Part shown: positions 1 to 7,199 of the stretch, piece by piece
How the letters are laid out: each line of letters opens with the position of its first letter
Numbering within the stretch: position 1 is the first letter of the stretch
From: a virus
Strand: one strand, 5' to 3'
IMG/VR virus record: IMGVR_UViG_3300043773_000908
Location: 1-22,911 of that record
Length of the DNA: 22,911 nucleotides
Program-made: the position numbers and the translations under genes
The notes under the pieces: model-generated
The model's input: the letters and a program-made list of their open reading frames with translations, nothing else
What the model was told of the DNA's origin: nothing
The model's database searches: none

Positions 1-1
1 C

Positions 2-802
2 AAGCCGGAAGGTGAAGGCTCCGGTGATGGAGTCAAAGACGAAGGGTTTGAGATGATCGGCGGGGGCTCTGCCTCTGACGGCCAGCCCCGAGACTACGAG
101 GAAGAGCCCGATCCCAACTGGGATGCCTTCCGGGAAGACCGTCTGCTGGAGATGGTCGAGCAGAAGATCGAGGAACTTGAGAAGGACCGTGAGTGGACCG
201 GAGGTATCGGGACTGTCCCGGGCGAACTGAAGCGGATCATCAAGCAGAAGTTGCGGCCCCAGCCGAACCCTTGGGACCGGCTCAAGGCTACCGTTGCCCG
301 GTGTGCTGCCAACCATCGGGGTGCCCCGGACTACACCTACCGACGGATCAGCCGACGGCAGGATGCTGTTCCTGATATGCCTCGGCTGAAGGGCGTGAAG
401 AAGTATTCGCCCAAGGCAGTGGTTGGGGTTGATTCCTCTGGCTCAATGACCGCTGGCTGCCTTCGGAAGGCAATCGGAGTCATCAAGGACGGGCTCAAGG
501 CTCTCGGTCAGGTTCCAACCATCACTTGTGATGCTCGGGTCGGCCAAGATCGGACGGTTACACACATCTCCGAAGACTTTGACTTCCGGGGTGGGGGCGG
601 CACCGATCTCCGAGTGCTTCTGGACTACGCCGAAGACAAGCATCGCCCTGACGTAGTTGTCTTGGTCACTGACGGCGGAACGCCTTGGCCCGACAAGCCG
701 ACTCGATACCAACTCGTCATTGCTCTTACTCAGGACTGCTACACCCCAAGTTGGGCAACGACCGTCAGGATTCCAGACGACCCAAGCAAGGAGGAGTTGT
801 GA
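2..802 (+). CDS. VWA-like (MIDAS) domain protein, 5' end cut by window edge
   Basis: The frame is open from base 2 with no stop before the first ATG at 53, so the gene very probably begins outside the window. Numbering from the Met at 53, a charged, acidic N-terminal part (about 1-115) precedes a von Willebrand factor A-like domain. It has a metal-ion-dependent adhesion site: D127-x-S129-x-S131 (VDSSGSM), T184 after a glycine run (GGGGTDL) and D207 in VLVTDGG. This matches the C-terminal VWA-like domain of the DUF2201 / putative metallopeptidase-VWA family, which commonly pairs with MoxR-type AAA+ ATPases. No HExxH is visible in the part present. The partner ATPase would be expected just upstream, outside the window (inference). 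The next gene starts on the last base of the stop codon. The role in the phage is unknown; assembly or remodelling of a protein complex is possible. Confidence 0.85.
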   Translation, partial: KPEGEGSGDGVKDEGFEMIGGGSASDGQPRDYEEEPDPNWDAFREDRLLEMVEQKIEELEKDREWTGGIGTVPGELKRIIKQKLRPQPNPWDRLKATVARCAANHRGAPDYTYRRISRRQDAVPDMPRLKGVKKYSPKAVVGVDSSGSMTAGCLRKAIGVIKDGLKALGQVPTITCDARVGQDRTVTHISEDFDFRGGGGTDLRVLLDYAEDKHRPDVVVLVTDGGTPWPDKPTRYQLVIALTQDCYTPSWATTVRIPDDPSKEEL

Positions 803-1248
803 TGGGCATGACCGAGCAGATTGACTGGTCCGATCTTCGTGAACTCTACGAAGTGAAGGGCCTCGGGCGGAGGACCATAGCCAAGTTAAAAGGCTGCCAC
901 CCTCACACGGTATTGGCGGCGATGAAGCGGCACGGAGTCCGGCCAAGGTCAGTTCTGGAAGCACAAAAACGAGGGCCGTCTCACCACTCGTTCAAGCACG
1001 GAAGAATGAAGGGCGGCTACCTGAGAGGGACCTATCGGGGGCGACGTGTCCGTATCCATCGCCTTATCGTCGCGAAGGTTCTCGGCAGGCCGTTGACAGC
1101 GAAGGAAGTGGTTCACCACACGACGACAACAGATGACGTAGACCCAACCAATATGTGGGTGTTCCCAAGCCAAGGTGCCCACATCACCTACCACAACAAC
1201 GGGACCATCCATCCCGACACAATCTTCCTCAAGGACTATTTGAAGTGA
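802..1248 (+). CDS. HNH-type endonuclease-like protein with N-terminal helix-turn-helix
   Basis: This is a 148-residue protein. The start at 802 is chosen over an in-frame start at 685 because a strong AGGAGG lies just upstream and the ATG overlaps the previous stop by one base (TGATG). Residues about 10-48 look like a helix-turn-helix (LGRRTIAKLKGCHPHTVLAAMKRHG), similar to the resolvase/HTH modules attached to homing-type nucleases. The C-terminal half has an HNH_3-like pattern: H86, the pair H105-H106, then D114, N117 and F121, and H127/H131 (VVHH...DPTNMWVF...H). The threonine-rich loop after HH is unusual. The gene sits inside a tightly coupled operon rather than interrupting a gene, so it may be a resident DNA-binding nuclease and not a mobile homing element (inference). 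Moderately sure of the family, unsure of activity. Confidence 0.72.
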   Translation: MGMTEQIDWSDLRELYEVKGLGRRTIAKLKGCHPHTVLAAMKRHGVRPRSVLEAQKRGPSHHSFKHGRMKGGYLRGTYRGRRVRIHRLIVAKVLGRPLTAKEVVHHTTTTDDVDPTNMWVFPSQGAHITYHNNGTIHPDTIFLKDYLK

Positions 1249-2675
1249 GAACCACGACGACGAGGAATGAAGTCAAGAAGATTCCGACGATGACTTGGCT
1301 CCTGCGTAGGGCCGAGACTCTCTACCGAAAAGACCCGGCTGAATACAAGAAACTTCGGAGCGATGGCAGCGACAAGTTCTTGAAGGGGTGCATGACCAAG
1401 ATGGCCCTTCAGGACACGAACTACTGCACCACGTTCCAACTGATGTCTCCCGGCAAGACTGACCCGTATGCCCAGATCAACGGGTCTAAGGTGGGGGAAG
1501 AGTTCTACACCACTTACTACCTGTACTTCACCACCACACAGTACAGGAAGCGGATGCACAAGTACCTGCCGGTGTCCATGCCTGTAGGGGTGAAGGCAGG
1601 ACTTGAGACTACCGCGACCTACCACAATGCCGATGGCTCAGTGGCTCGCGTTGGTCGTTGGCATGGCGGAAGGCCTCGTCGCAGAGGGGGGCCGGACTGT
1701 GCTGGCCTTGTGATCCGGGACCGAGACGGCAAGTTCATGGACTCAGTTCAGGACTTTTCTGGAGTCCAGAACATTCTGGGAAACAGCCACTCCTCCCAGC
1801 CCATCGACTTGATGCACGGGTTCCTGCCGGGAACGTGCCTTTCCAAGATGGATTGGTATGCCAGCATGGTTCCCCCGGAGTGGGACAACCATGACGTTTC
1901 GACTGTGGCCAAGGACGCTGTCCTTGGCGGCACGGCATACAAGGTTGCCGATCCGGTCTGGGACAAGGATCGCATGAGGGCTCTGGCCACAAGGGTCCAT
2001 GCCGATGCGATCAAGATGACCAAGCAGTTCCCCTACCTGAAGGTTGCCCTGTACCCCGGCGGGACCTTCACCGGGTCACGCGAAACCGAGAGGGTCAGGT
2101 TCGGCGGGGCAGTCAGGATGGATGTTGTGGTTGGCCGGAACGGTCAGGCTGACCCGCTGTTCTACCGGCTGCCCGAACTGGTTCTCCACTGGATCGAGCC
2201 TTCAAAGAACACCGCCCACAAGATGCACCCTGAGCCTCGATGGATCAGGGTTGTCATTCCTCCGGCTGGGTCAAGGCAGTTGATGTCCGATGGGTACTCG
2301 GCGTTCTCGGCTGACTATCTGTGGGGTAAGTCAATGGACTCCAACCGATACCGCCGAGAAGTTTTCGACCGGAAGCGTCCGCTGGCTCGGGCCTTCCGGC
2401 AGTTGCCTTGCTACCGGCTCGGGATGTTGCCCAACAACAGCCTCAGGTCTGCCACAAGAATGAAGATGCTTGGTGGCCACGCCTACGCGAAAGGAGAAGT
2501 TGAAAGCGAGAAAGACCTTCACGATTGGTCCGACTCCCAATCTGTCGTAATGGTTTGGGAGTTGTCCGACCATAGCCAGACCTTCGGGTACGACGAGGCC
2601 CGAGTCATGAAGCCCGAAGGCATTTTCAACAGCATCGAGGAGCGGGAGTTGGTTAACTCGCTCCCTCTGTGCTGA
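1245..2675 (+). CDS. Unrecognised 476-residue phage protein
   Basis: I do not recognise a family. The start is taken as GTG at 1245, which overlaps the preceding stop (GTGA) and has AAGGA about 9 nt upstream; the longer reading from 1155 would run inside the HNH gene. The protein is rich in aromatic residues, Arg, Gly and Pro, soluble, without signal peptide or membrane segments. It has few Cys and no obvious Walker, HNH or PD-(D/E)XK motif. Segments such as PPEWDNHD (about residue 210) and PEPRWIRVVIPP (about 330) look like ordered beta-rich structure. It is the largest gene of the plus-strand operon and lies directly after the VWA and HNH genes with coupled starts, so the three could work together (inference). 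Confidence 0.85.
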   Translation: MRTTTTRNEVKKIPTMTWLLRRAETLYRKDPAEYKKLRSDGSDKFLKGCMTKMALQDTNYCTTFQLMSPGKTDPYAQINGSKVGEEFYTTYYLYFTTTQYRKRMHKYLPVSMPVGVKAGLETTATYHNADGSVARVGRWHGGRPRRRGGPDCAGLVIRDRDGKFMDSVQDFSGVQNILGNSHSSQPIDLMHGFLPGTCLSKMDWYASMVPPEWDNHDVSTVAKDAVLGGTAYKVADPVWDKDRMRALATRVHADAIKMTKQFPYLKVALYPGGTFTGSRETERVRFGGAVRMDVVVGRNGQADPLFYRLPELVLHWIEPSKNTAHKMHPEPRWIRVVIPPAGSRQLMSDGYSAFSADYLWGKSMDSNRYRREVFDRKRPLARAFRQLPCYRLGMLPNNSLRSATRMKMLGGHAYAKGEVESEKDLHDWSDSQSVVMVWELSDHSQTFGYDEARVMKPEGIFNSIEERELVNSLPLC

Positions 2676-2702
2676 ACGAATGACCATTGACTGACTAGCC
2701 CG

Positions 2703-2975
2703 ATGGCATCAGAACAAGGCTTGGTTATTGCGTCGATTCTGTTCATTTTGTTTTGGATGTGGACGCTGGATGAAGGCCACTCTTCCCTCCTTGGCTATGC
2801 CATGAGGAGCGTGGTGGTTGTGGCCTACCAGATACTCGTCATCGAGTACGACCGAACGTCGATCACAGTGTCGGAATGGATAGCCAACTTCCTTGTCTGG
2901 AGTCATTGGGCTAGTGCTGTGACCGTGTTCCTGTTTCCTGATCCACGCTTCAAACGAAAGAGAATCTATGCTTGA
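2703..2975 (+). CDS. Small membrane protein with 2-3 predicted transmembrane segments
   Basis: This is a 90-residue protein. Hydrophobic stretches lie at about 7-21 (LVIASILFILFWMW), 30-47 (GYAMRSVVVVAYQILVI) and 60-77 (ANFLVWSHWASAVTVFLF). The tail is basic (PRFKRKRIYA), which suggests a cytoplasmic C-terminus. The size and topology would fit a holin or another small phage membrane protein, but there is no adjacent endolysin and no family motif, so no function is assigned. A 27-base gap separates it from the preceding gene, and its end overlaps the next start by 8 nt. Confidence 0.65.
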   Translation: MASEQGLVIASILFILFWMWTLDEGHSSLLGYAMRSVVVVAYQILVIEYDRTSITVSEWIANFLVWSHWASAVTVFLFPDPRFKRKRIYA

Positions 2976-3243
2976 CGATGACACCCTCAACACGACTGAC
3001 AAGCATCCCGTTGGACTCAAGGTCTATGGGTACTGCATTGCCTACAGAAAGGACGGCCAGTGGCAGATTGACCAGTGCGACGAGTACCGAAACCTCCCCG
3101 CCCACTACCCATTCGCAATCGAAGCATCCGACCGAGCAGTATTCCTCCGAAAGAAGGGCATTGAGTGCCGCATCGTTGCACTCCTTGCCGAAAAAACAGA
3201 CACCCCCGAAGAGTTTGAAAGGAACAAGATAGACCATGAGTAA
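2968..3243 (+). CDS. Small hypothetical protein
   Basis: A 91-residue acidic protein with no recognised family. It has an alternating beta-strand-like part (KVYGYCIAYRKDGQWQIDQC, about 19-38) followed by a helical, charged C-terminus. Its ATG overlaps the preceding gene by 8 nt, and its end overlaps the next gene's ATG by 8 nt, so it belongs to the same operon. An alternative frame in the same interval is Ser/Thr/Pro-rich and looks like a shadow. Confidence 0.6.
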   Translation: MLDDDTLNTTDKHPVGLKVYGYCIAYRKDGQWQIDQCDEYRNLPAHYPFAIEASDRAVFLRKKGIECRIVALLAEKTDTPEEFERNKIDHE

Positions 3244-3580
3244 GAAGATTCCCCTTGAGACTTTCCTCCCTGCCTACATCAATGCCTACGAGCGTGGCCT
3301 GACCAAGGAGGAGTTCGCAGAAGAGATTGGGCTCAAGCCCAACACGGTGTACCAGCGTATCTACGAACTGAGGAAGGACGTTGATCCGACGATCCCGCTT
3401 CTTCCGACCCGGCATAAGCAGAGCATTTCCGAGAGGGCCAAGGCGATCCTTGACCAGATCAGGAAGGGCGAGCCGACGAAAGCCAAGCCCAAGGCAAAGA
3501 AGCCTGAGGCTGCACCGGCCAGCGACGGCGAGGACCTGACCAAGGAAGAGCAAGAGGCCCTGTCCGAACTGTTCGGCTGA
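3236..3580 (+). CDS. Small helix-turn-helix-like DNA-binding protein
   Basis: A 114-residue protein. Residues about 8-50 fit a helix-turn-helix (AYINAYERGLTKEEFAEEIGLKPNTVYQRIYELRK, where LKPNTVYQRIYELR would be the recognition helix). A Lys/Pro/Ala-rich linker (about 80-95) and an acidic C-terminal tail follow. This is the style of small phage regulators and terminase-small-subunit-like HTH proteins, but no large terminase is next to it, so a regulatory role is only inferred. It is the last gene before a strong terminator at 3597-3633. Confidence 0.6.
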   Translation: MSKKIPLETFLPAYINAYERGLTKEEFAEEIGLKPNTVYQRIYELRKDVDPTIPLLPTRHKQSISERAKAILDQIRKGEPTKAKPKAKKPEAAPASDGEDLTKEEQEALSELFG

Positions 3581-3596
3581 CCTCGACAGAAGTTCC

Positions 3597-3633
3597 GGGG
3601 GGTACTGGCAGCCCCTGCCAGTACCCCCCTTTT
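3597..3633 (+). terminator. Intrinsic transcription terminator, perfect 15-bp stem
   Basis: The arms 3597-3611 and 3615-3629 are exact reverse complements with a three-base CCC loop, and TTTT follows on the plus strand. It starts 16 nt after the stop of the HTH gene. It should end the first plus-strand transcription unit. The minus-strand reading has only C/G-rich flanks and no T-run, so it is directional. Confidence 0.92.
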
Positions 3634-3661
3634 CGATTCACTCCCCAAGGACAACTGACAA

Positions 3662-4081
3662 ATGGACTTTGATTTTGCCCCCACTTGCAACCGAGTGCAT
3701 GAGTCTGACTTGGTTGTTTACATGAGCCAGAACCCCAACTCCCGTGACGGGAACGGCAGGGAGTATGCCGTGTCCTGCAACTTCTCCAGTTCGATTGCCC
3801 AGCAACTCGGCTGGCAGAAGGGCGACCGTCTGGTTGCCAAGTGGTCCGACAAGGACAAGACATTCACGTTCACCCGGGTTGGGATTGACGATCCGACCCC
3901 TGCCTACAAGGTCACCTTCCGGGAGTCGCAGGCCAAGAAGCGTCCTCGCCGCCGCCCCAGTGCCCATGTCCGTCTCGGCTGCCCCCTTGAAATCGTGAAG
4001 TCAATCGTCGGAGACGGTGAGCGTCGAGTGTTTTCCTTCTTTGAGCAGGCCGGTAACAAGGCCCTGTTCGTCAGCACCTAA
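3662..4081 (+). CDS. Hypothetical protein with AbrB/SpoVT-like central segment
   Basis: A 139-residue protein that starts 28 nt after the terminator and has AAGGA about 8-10 nt before the ATG. Residues about 40-72 (SSSIAQQLGWQKGDRLVAKWSDKDKTFTFTRV) resemble the swapped-hairpin AbrB / MazE-type fold, in which a strand is followed by a helix ending in LGxxxGDxv and further strands. A basic patch (KKRPRRRPSAHVRLG) lies at about 91-107. DNA binding is a reasonable inference, not proven. It opens the second part of the plus-strand gene run, so an unseen promoter must lie within or just after the terminator region, or else some read-through occurs. Confidence 0.6.
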   Translation: MDFDFAPTCNRVHESDLVVYMSQNPNSRDGNGREYAVSCNFSSSIAQQLGWQKGDRLVAKWSDKDKTFTFTRVGIDDPTPAYKVTFRESQAKKRPRRRPSAHVRLGCPLEIVKSIVGDGERRVFSFFEQAGNKALFVST

Positions 4082-4090
4082 GGAGGTCCC

Positions 4091-4354
4091 ATGCAGACCA
4101 TCGAACTGACGGCAAGGCAGCACGAACTGCTTGACTTCATTGTGTCCTACCTATCCCAGCACGATGCCCAGCCCACCTATCGAGAGATGGGTGCGGCTCT
4201 GGGTATCGGCAACGTCAATGGCGTCGTCTGCCATATCAACTCCCTTGTCGAGAAGGGATACCTGAAGAGGCGGGCCAAGAACGTGTCGCGTTCGCTGTCG
4301 ATTGATTGGGATAAGTACCAGACCGTCACCGCAAAGAAGAAGAAGAAGCGATGA
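4091..4354 (+). CDS. LexA N-terminal-domain-like DNA-binding protein (no peptidase domain)
   Basis: An 87-residue protein preceded by AAGGAGG. It matches the LexA winged-helix domain from its start: LTARQHELLDFIVSYL, then QPTYREMGAALGI and the recognition region NGVVCHINSLVEKGYLKR, ending RSLSI. In LexA this domain is followed by an S24 autoprotease of about 120 residues with Ser/Lys catalytic residues; here the protein ends with a poly-lysine tail (TAKKKKKR) instead. It could be a repressor that cannot be cleaved, or an antagonist that occupies LexA-type operators (inference). Its last four bases overlap the next start (ATGA). Confidence 0.85.
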   Translation: MQTIELTARQHELLDFIVSYLSQHDAQPTYREMGAALGIGNVNGVVCHINSLVEKGYLKRRAKNVSRSLSIDWDKYQTVTAKKKKKR

Positions 4355-4548
4355 GCGACAAGGCACCGACACCAGAAGACGAGGCTGTCTCCCTGTCTGG
4401 CTTAGGCCTTAGCCCTTGGGTTGCCGAGCGGGCCAAGGTCGAGAGGGAAAAGCACTATGCCCAGCGTCGTAGTGAGACAGACCGGGCGTCCGACTCCAAG
4501 GTTAGCAAGTGGAACAAGGGCCTCTATTCACCGCAGGGAGGGCGATGA
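4351..4548 (+). CDS. Small hypothetical protein
   Basis: A 65-residue, highly charged protein (EREKHYAQRRSETDRASDSK) with no recognised family and probably little fixed structure at the N-terminus. It is coupled at both ends by ATGA overlaps to its neighbours, which supports it being a real gene despite its size. Confidence 0.55.
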   Translation: MSDKAPTPEDEAVSLSGLGLSPWVAERAKVEREKHYAQRRSETDRASDSKVSKWNKGLYSPQGGR

Positions 4549-4751
4549 GCAAGCCAGCGTGGACTGAGAAGGTCGAGCGGGGGATGTGGTTGATCGTTGC
4601 CCGGTCGGCCACGGTCATGGCGGCAGAGTTGGGCGACACGTTCCTTGGAAAGGAGGACACCCAAGCCGTACTCGCCGCCTCAAGATATGCCGATTACCAC
4701 TGGGGAAAGCACCATGGCAAAGACGCGAAAGACAAAGACGAAGTGGAGTGA
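4545..4751 (+). CDS. Small hypothetical protein
   Basis: A 68-residue protein. The start at 4545 is preferred over the in-frame ATG at 4509 because it overlaps the previous stop (ATGA) and GGAGGGCG lies just upstream. A mostly helical core (EKVERGMWLIVARSATVMAAELGDTFL) is followed by a charged tail. No family recognised. Confidence 0.55.
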   Translation: MSKPAWTEKVERGMWLIVARSATVMAAELGDTFLGKEDTQAVLAASRYADYHWGKHHGKDAKDKDEVE

Positions 4752-5085
4752 CGCAGAGATTCTGCTGTACGAATCCCTTGTTTGCATGATCCGGTTCCGG
4801 GAAAGATCGCTCTGCTATCTGGATGGCAAGCGATTTGAGGGGCCGGAAGAGGGCGAAGTCTGCGAGGTTTTCGACGACATCATTGTCTCGATCATGCACT
4901 CCCGGGATTCTGGCATCATGACCCGGCAACTGATGCTGCTGATTGCCCAGCGACTTGATGAGGCATCGGCAATGACGCCCTTCTTGAAAAGAAAGTACGG
5001 TGCAATGCTGGCAGAGAGTGCAGGCAGGATTGCCAACGCCGCCCGCAAAGCATCGCAATCCATGCCTAATGCAGAGAAGGAGTAG
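4714..5085 (+). CDS. Hypothetical helical protein
   Basis: A 123-residue protein. The start at 4714 (MAKTRKTKTKW) overlaps the preceding gene by 38 nt; the longer in-frame reading from 4597 is Arg/Pro-rich and looks like a shadow. A basic N-terminus is followed by helices predicted at about 13-30, 52-80 and 85-115 (MTRQLMLLIAQRLDEASAMTPFLKRKYGAMLAESAGRIANAARKA). No motif recognised. The stop is 2 nt before the serine recombinase start, so co-expression is likely. Confidence 0.6.
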   Translation: MAKTRKTKTKWSDAEILLYESLVCMIRFRERSLCYLDGKRFEGPEEGEVCEVFDDIIVSIMHSRDSGIMTRQLMLLIAQRLDEASAMTPFLKRKYGAMLAESAGRIANAARKASQSMPNAEKE

Positions 5086-5087
5086 CC

Positions 5088-5966
5088 GTGCCTAAGTTCT
5101 TTGGATACTGCCGAGCCTCTACTGCCGGTCAGGAATACTCGATTGAGGCCCAGCAGAAAGCCATCACCCATGCCTATGAATCGAAGTACAAGCCTGAGGG
5201 GTACGAGTTCGGCGGCTTCTATGAGGACAAGGCTACGTCTGGCGGCAAGCCATTCACCGAACGAGAGAAAGGCCTAGCCCTTTGGATCGTTGCCCAGAAG
5301 GACGACGTAGTCTGCTGGTCCAAGATGGACCGGGCATTCCGTAACGTCCTTGATGCAGCCTCTCTCCTGCAAATGTTCCAGACCAAGGGGGTCTGCCTCC
5401 TGTCTCTGGACATTGCCCTCGATACCAACACGGCCCTCGGCAAGTTCGTCATGCACTTGCTTGCCTCAGTGGCCGAGATGGAACGGGAGTGGATCAAGGC
5501 CCGGACTCGGGATGCCTTGGCAATCCGGCAGGAGAAGGGGCTGCCTCATGGGGGCAGGCCACCGGCTGGCTGGTGGAAGGACAAGGCTGGCATCTGGAGG
5601 CCGGACGAGGCCGAGAGGAAGGTCATCGAGTGGGCCATCCTCCAGAACAACAAGGGTATGTCTTGGAAGAACATTGCCAGACTGCTCATCAAGAAGGGAA
5701 TCAATAGGGCCAATGGCCACAAGTATCACCAACCCTTCTTCCACTATGCCCTGAAGGCTAGGGCGGCAGGCTATCCCGGGAAGGATGGCTGGAAGGAGAA
5801 GTGTGCCTACGGCGGGTCGATCAGGCGTGAGAAGTGCAGGCCGTTCCGGCGGAAGATCAAGGCTGCTCTTCGACAGCAGACCTCAACTTGTCCAGATGGG
5901 ACTTCAGAATCTTCTTCGCAGTCCGAGGGTCCTTCCCGGACTGACGGCCAAACGCCCGGTAACTAG
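5088..5966 (+). CDS. Serine recombinase (resolvase/invertase family), shortened C-terminus
   Basis: A 292-residue protein with a GTG start and GAAGGAG upstream. The resolvase catalytic domain occupies about 3-145: nucleophile S11 in YCRASTAGQ, arginines R82 and R85 in SKMDRAFRN, and the long helix MEREWIKARTRDAL (about 131-144) that links to the DNA-binding part. A start of the 'recombinase' domain follows (GRPPAGWWKDKAGIWRPDEAERKVIEWAI, about 156-184). The zinc ribbon and coiled coil of large serine integrases (usually 450-700 residues) are missing, while it is longer than small resolvases (about 185). The last about 36 residues are Ser/Gln/Thr-rich and are encoded opposite the sigma-factor gene. 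Possible roles are invertase, resolvase or a decayed integrase. A tyrosine integrase is also present in this window. Confidence 0.88.
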   Translation: MPKFFGYCRASTAGQEYSIEAQQKAITHAYESKYKPEGYEFGGFYEDKATSGGKPFTEREKGLALWIVAQKDDVVCWSKMDRAFRNVLDAASLLQMFQTKGVCLLSLDIALDTNTALGKFVMHLLASVAEMEREWIKARTRDALAIRQEKGLPHGGRPPAGWWKDKAGIWRPDEAERKVIEWAILQNNKGMSWKNIARLLIKKGINRANGHKYHQPFFHYALKARAAGYPGKDGWKEKCAYGGSIRREKCRPFRRKIKAALRQQTSTCPDGTSESSSQSEGPSRTDGQTPGN

Positions 5967-6369
5967 CACCTTCAAAGACGTACTGCTCGATCCAATCTCT
6001 TTCCTCGTCGGTCAACTGGAGCAGGGCAGGGAGGGCCGACTCTCCCTGCTCTCGCTTCGGTGCCTGCCTCCTATGGATTTCCTCTAGGGGTATCCGCCTT
6101 ATGGAGTGGGCTTGGGTTTTTATTTCCTTCTGCACCTCTCTAAGCATGGCATTCTTGATGGCCACGGAGAAGTAGGCAGACACGCCGACGCCCCGTGTTG
6201 GGTCATACGTCTTGGCGGCACGGCAGCAGGCGTAATAGGCGGCACTCTCTAGGTCGCAGCACTCGGCCACCTGACGGATGCAGGGCATGGCCTTGAGGAA
6301 GGTCCTGACGCAAACAGGGACCAGCCTCATGGCTTCCTCGGCCACCGCCTGCTGCTCAGGGGTAAGCAT
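5857..6369 (-). CDS. RNA polymerase sigma factor of the sigma-70 superfamily, phage type
   Basis: A 170-residue protein. Residues about 38-82 fit sigma region 2 (DLESAAYYACCRAAKTYDPTRGVGVSAYFSVAIKNAMLREVQKE; compare the family pattern of an acidic start, YDPxRG and fSxYa...ixnaml+e). Residues about 117-163 fit a region-4-like helix-turn-helix (LTDEERDWIEQYVFEGASYRAFGRQ... RTAKKILKSHLDKL). It lacks region 1 and much of region 3, as in short alternative and phage sigma factors. It is the last gene of the long minus-strand run, directly after a TAG/ATG junction. It may drive later phage promoters, possibly the repeated element at 8583 and 10137 (inference). Its 3' end overlaps the convergent recombinase by 110 nt. 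Confidence 0.87.
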   Translation of the reverse strand: MLTPEQQAVAEEAMRLVPVCVRTFLKAMPCIRQVAECCDLESAAYYACCRAAKTYDPTRGVGVSAYFSVAIKNAMLREVQKEIKTQAHSIRRIPLEEIHRRQAPKREQGESALPALLQLTDEERDWIEQYVFEGASYRAFGRQSGKDPRTAKKILKSHLDKLRSAVEEQP

Positions 6370-6564
6370 CTACGGCACCCCGTACCGGATGAATACGTCT
6401 TCCCGAATCACCGTTCGGCAGGCCTTCTCATGGCAGTCCCGGCAACGCCAGTTCTCAGACACGACCCCGAAGGTATCGGTTCCGTACACCCCCGGACGCC
6501 CGCACTCATGGCAGGGCTGGGGCTTGCGGGGCTTCGGCTTCTTCTTGGGTTGCTGCCGGAACAT
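6370..6564 (-). CDS. Small zinc-ribbon protein
   Basis: A 64-residue protein with two CxxC knuckles, C18-x2-C21 and C41-x2-C44 (CHECG ... CRDCH), preceded by a basic Lys/Pro-rich N-terminus. This is a typical single zinc ribbon, likely binding nucleic acid or a protein partner. Its stop codon abuts the sigma-factor ATG, and GAGG lies just before its own start. No specific family. Confidence 0.65.
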   Translation of the reverse strand: MFRQQPKKKPKPRKPQPCHECGRPGVYGTDTFGVVSENWRCRDCHEKACRTVIREDVFIRYGVP

Positions 6565-6574
6565 GGACCTCAGG

Positions 6575-6940
6575 CTAATCGCCGGATGCCCATTTCGTCA
6601 GGGAAGTTTGGGCTCCCCTTTGCATGAAGGGGGGCTCTCTCTTTCTCTCTTCGCACCACTGCATGATCTTCTCTCGGGTCCGGTCTGGCTCGACCCCCAT
6701 GGCTTCGCAGCAATCCTCAAAGGTGACGAGACCTATACGTCCGTAGAACCAGTCTCTTGCTTGGGTTCGCTGCTTAAGAAGTTCCTTATCCATCCCGCCG
6801 CTACCTAGCATCTTTACTTTGGCACCCGGCTTGAAGAGTTTGCTGCTGGCCTCCACCCTTTGGACTGCCTGAAGCAGCACCCCAATGCAGAGAGACCGCC
6901 AGCCACCCTCGACAACTTCAGACTCAAGGCTGTCCAGCAT
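6575..6940 (-). CDS. Conserved phage-type hypothetical protein
   Basis: A 121-residue protein. GGAGG lies 6 nt before the ATG. The middle (about 61-95: ARDWFYGRIGLVTFEDCCEAMGVEPDRTREKIMQWCEE) resembles a widespread phage protein of unknown function with the pattern A..W..........F...C..LG.dp...R..I, which looks like a helix-turn-helix. A regulatory role is possible but not shown. It overlaps the preceding coiled-coil gene by 17 nt. Confidence 0.65.
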   Translation of the reverse strand: MLDSLESEVVEGGWRSLCIGVLLQAVQRVEASSKLFKPGAKVKMLGSGGMDKELLKQRTQARDWFYGRIGLVTFEDCCEAMGVEPDRTREKIMQWCEERKREPPFMQRGAQTSLTKWASGD

Positions 6941-7199
6941 TGACCGCCTCCAACTTGTTGGCCAGTTCCGCGTTCAGGATGTCCGCCTTGAGGAGTGCCT
7001 CCCGTGCCAGAGCCAGAGCGTTATTGGCTGCCTTCAGGTCCCGCTCCAGTTCCCACACCCGGCCCTTAAGGTTGATGGCCTCGACCCTGTAGTGGTCAGC
7101 CTGCATGGCGTGGCTGTTCGACAGGTCCATCCAAGAGTCCCGGCTCTCCCTGAGGGCGTCGACCTTTGCTTGCAGGCAGGGGATGCTGTCTTCAGTCAT
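6924..7199 (-). CDS. Small coiled-coil protein
   Basis: A 91-residue protein. The start at 7199 (MTEDS) is chosen over upstream starts at 7211 and 7214 because GAGG precedes it at good spacing and it overlaps the preceding stop by 8 nt. The whole protein fits one long amphipathic helix with regular hydrophobic heptads (LQAKVDALRESRDSWMDL, then NLKGRVWELERDLKAANNAL). No enzymatic motif. Probably a structural or partner-binding protein of unknown role. Confidence 0.6.
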   Translation of the reverse strand: MTEDSIPCLQAKVDALRESRDSWMDLSNSHAMQADHYRVEAINLKGRVWELERDLKAANNALALAREALLKADILNAELANKLEAVNAGQP

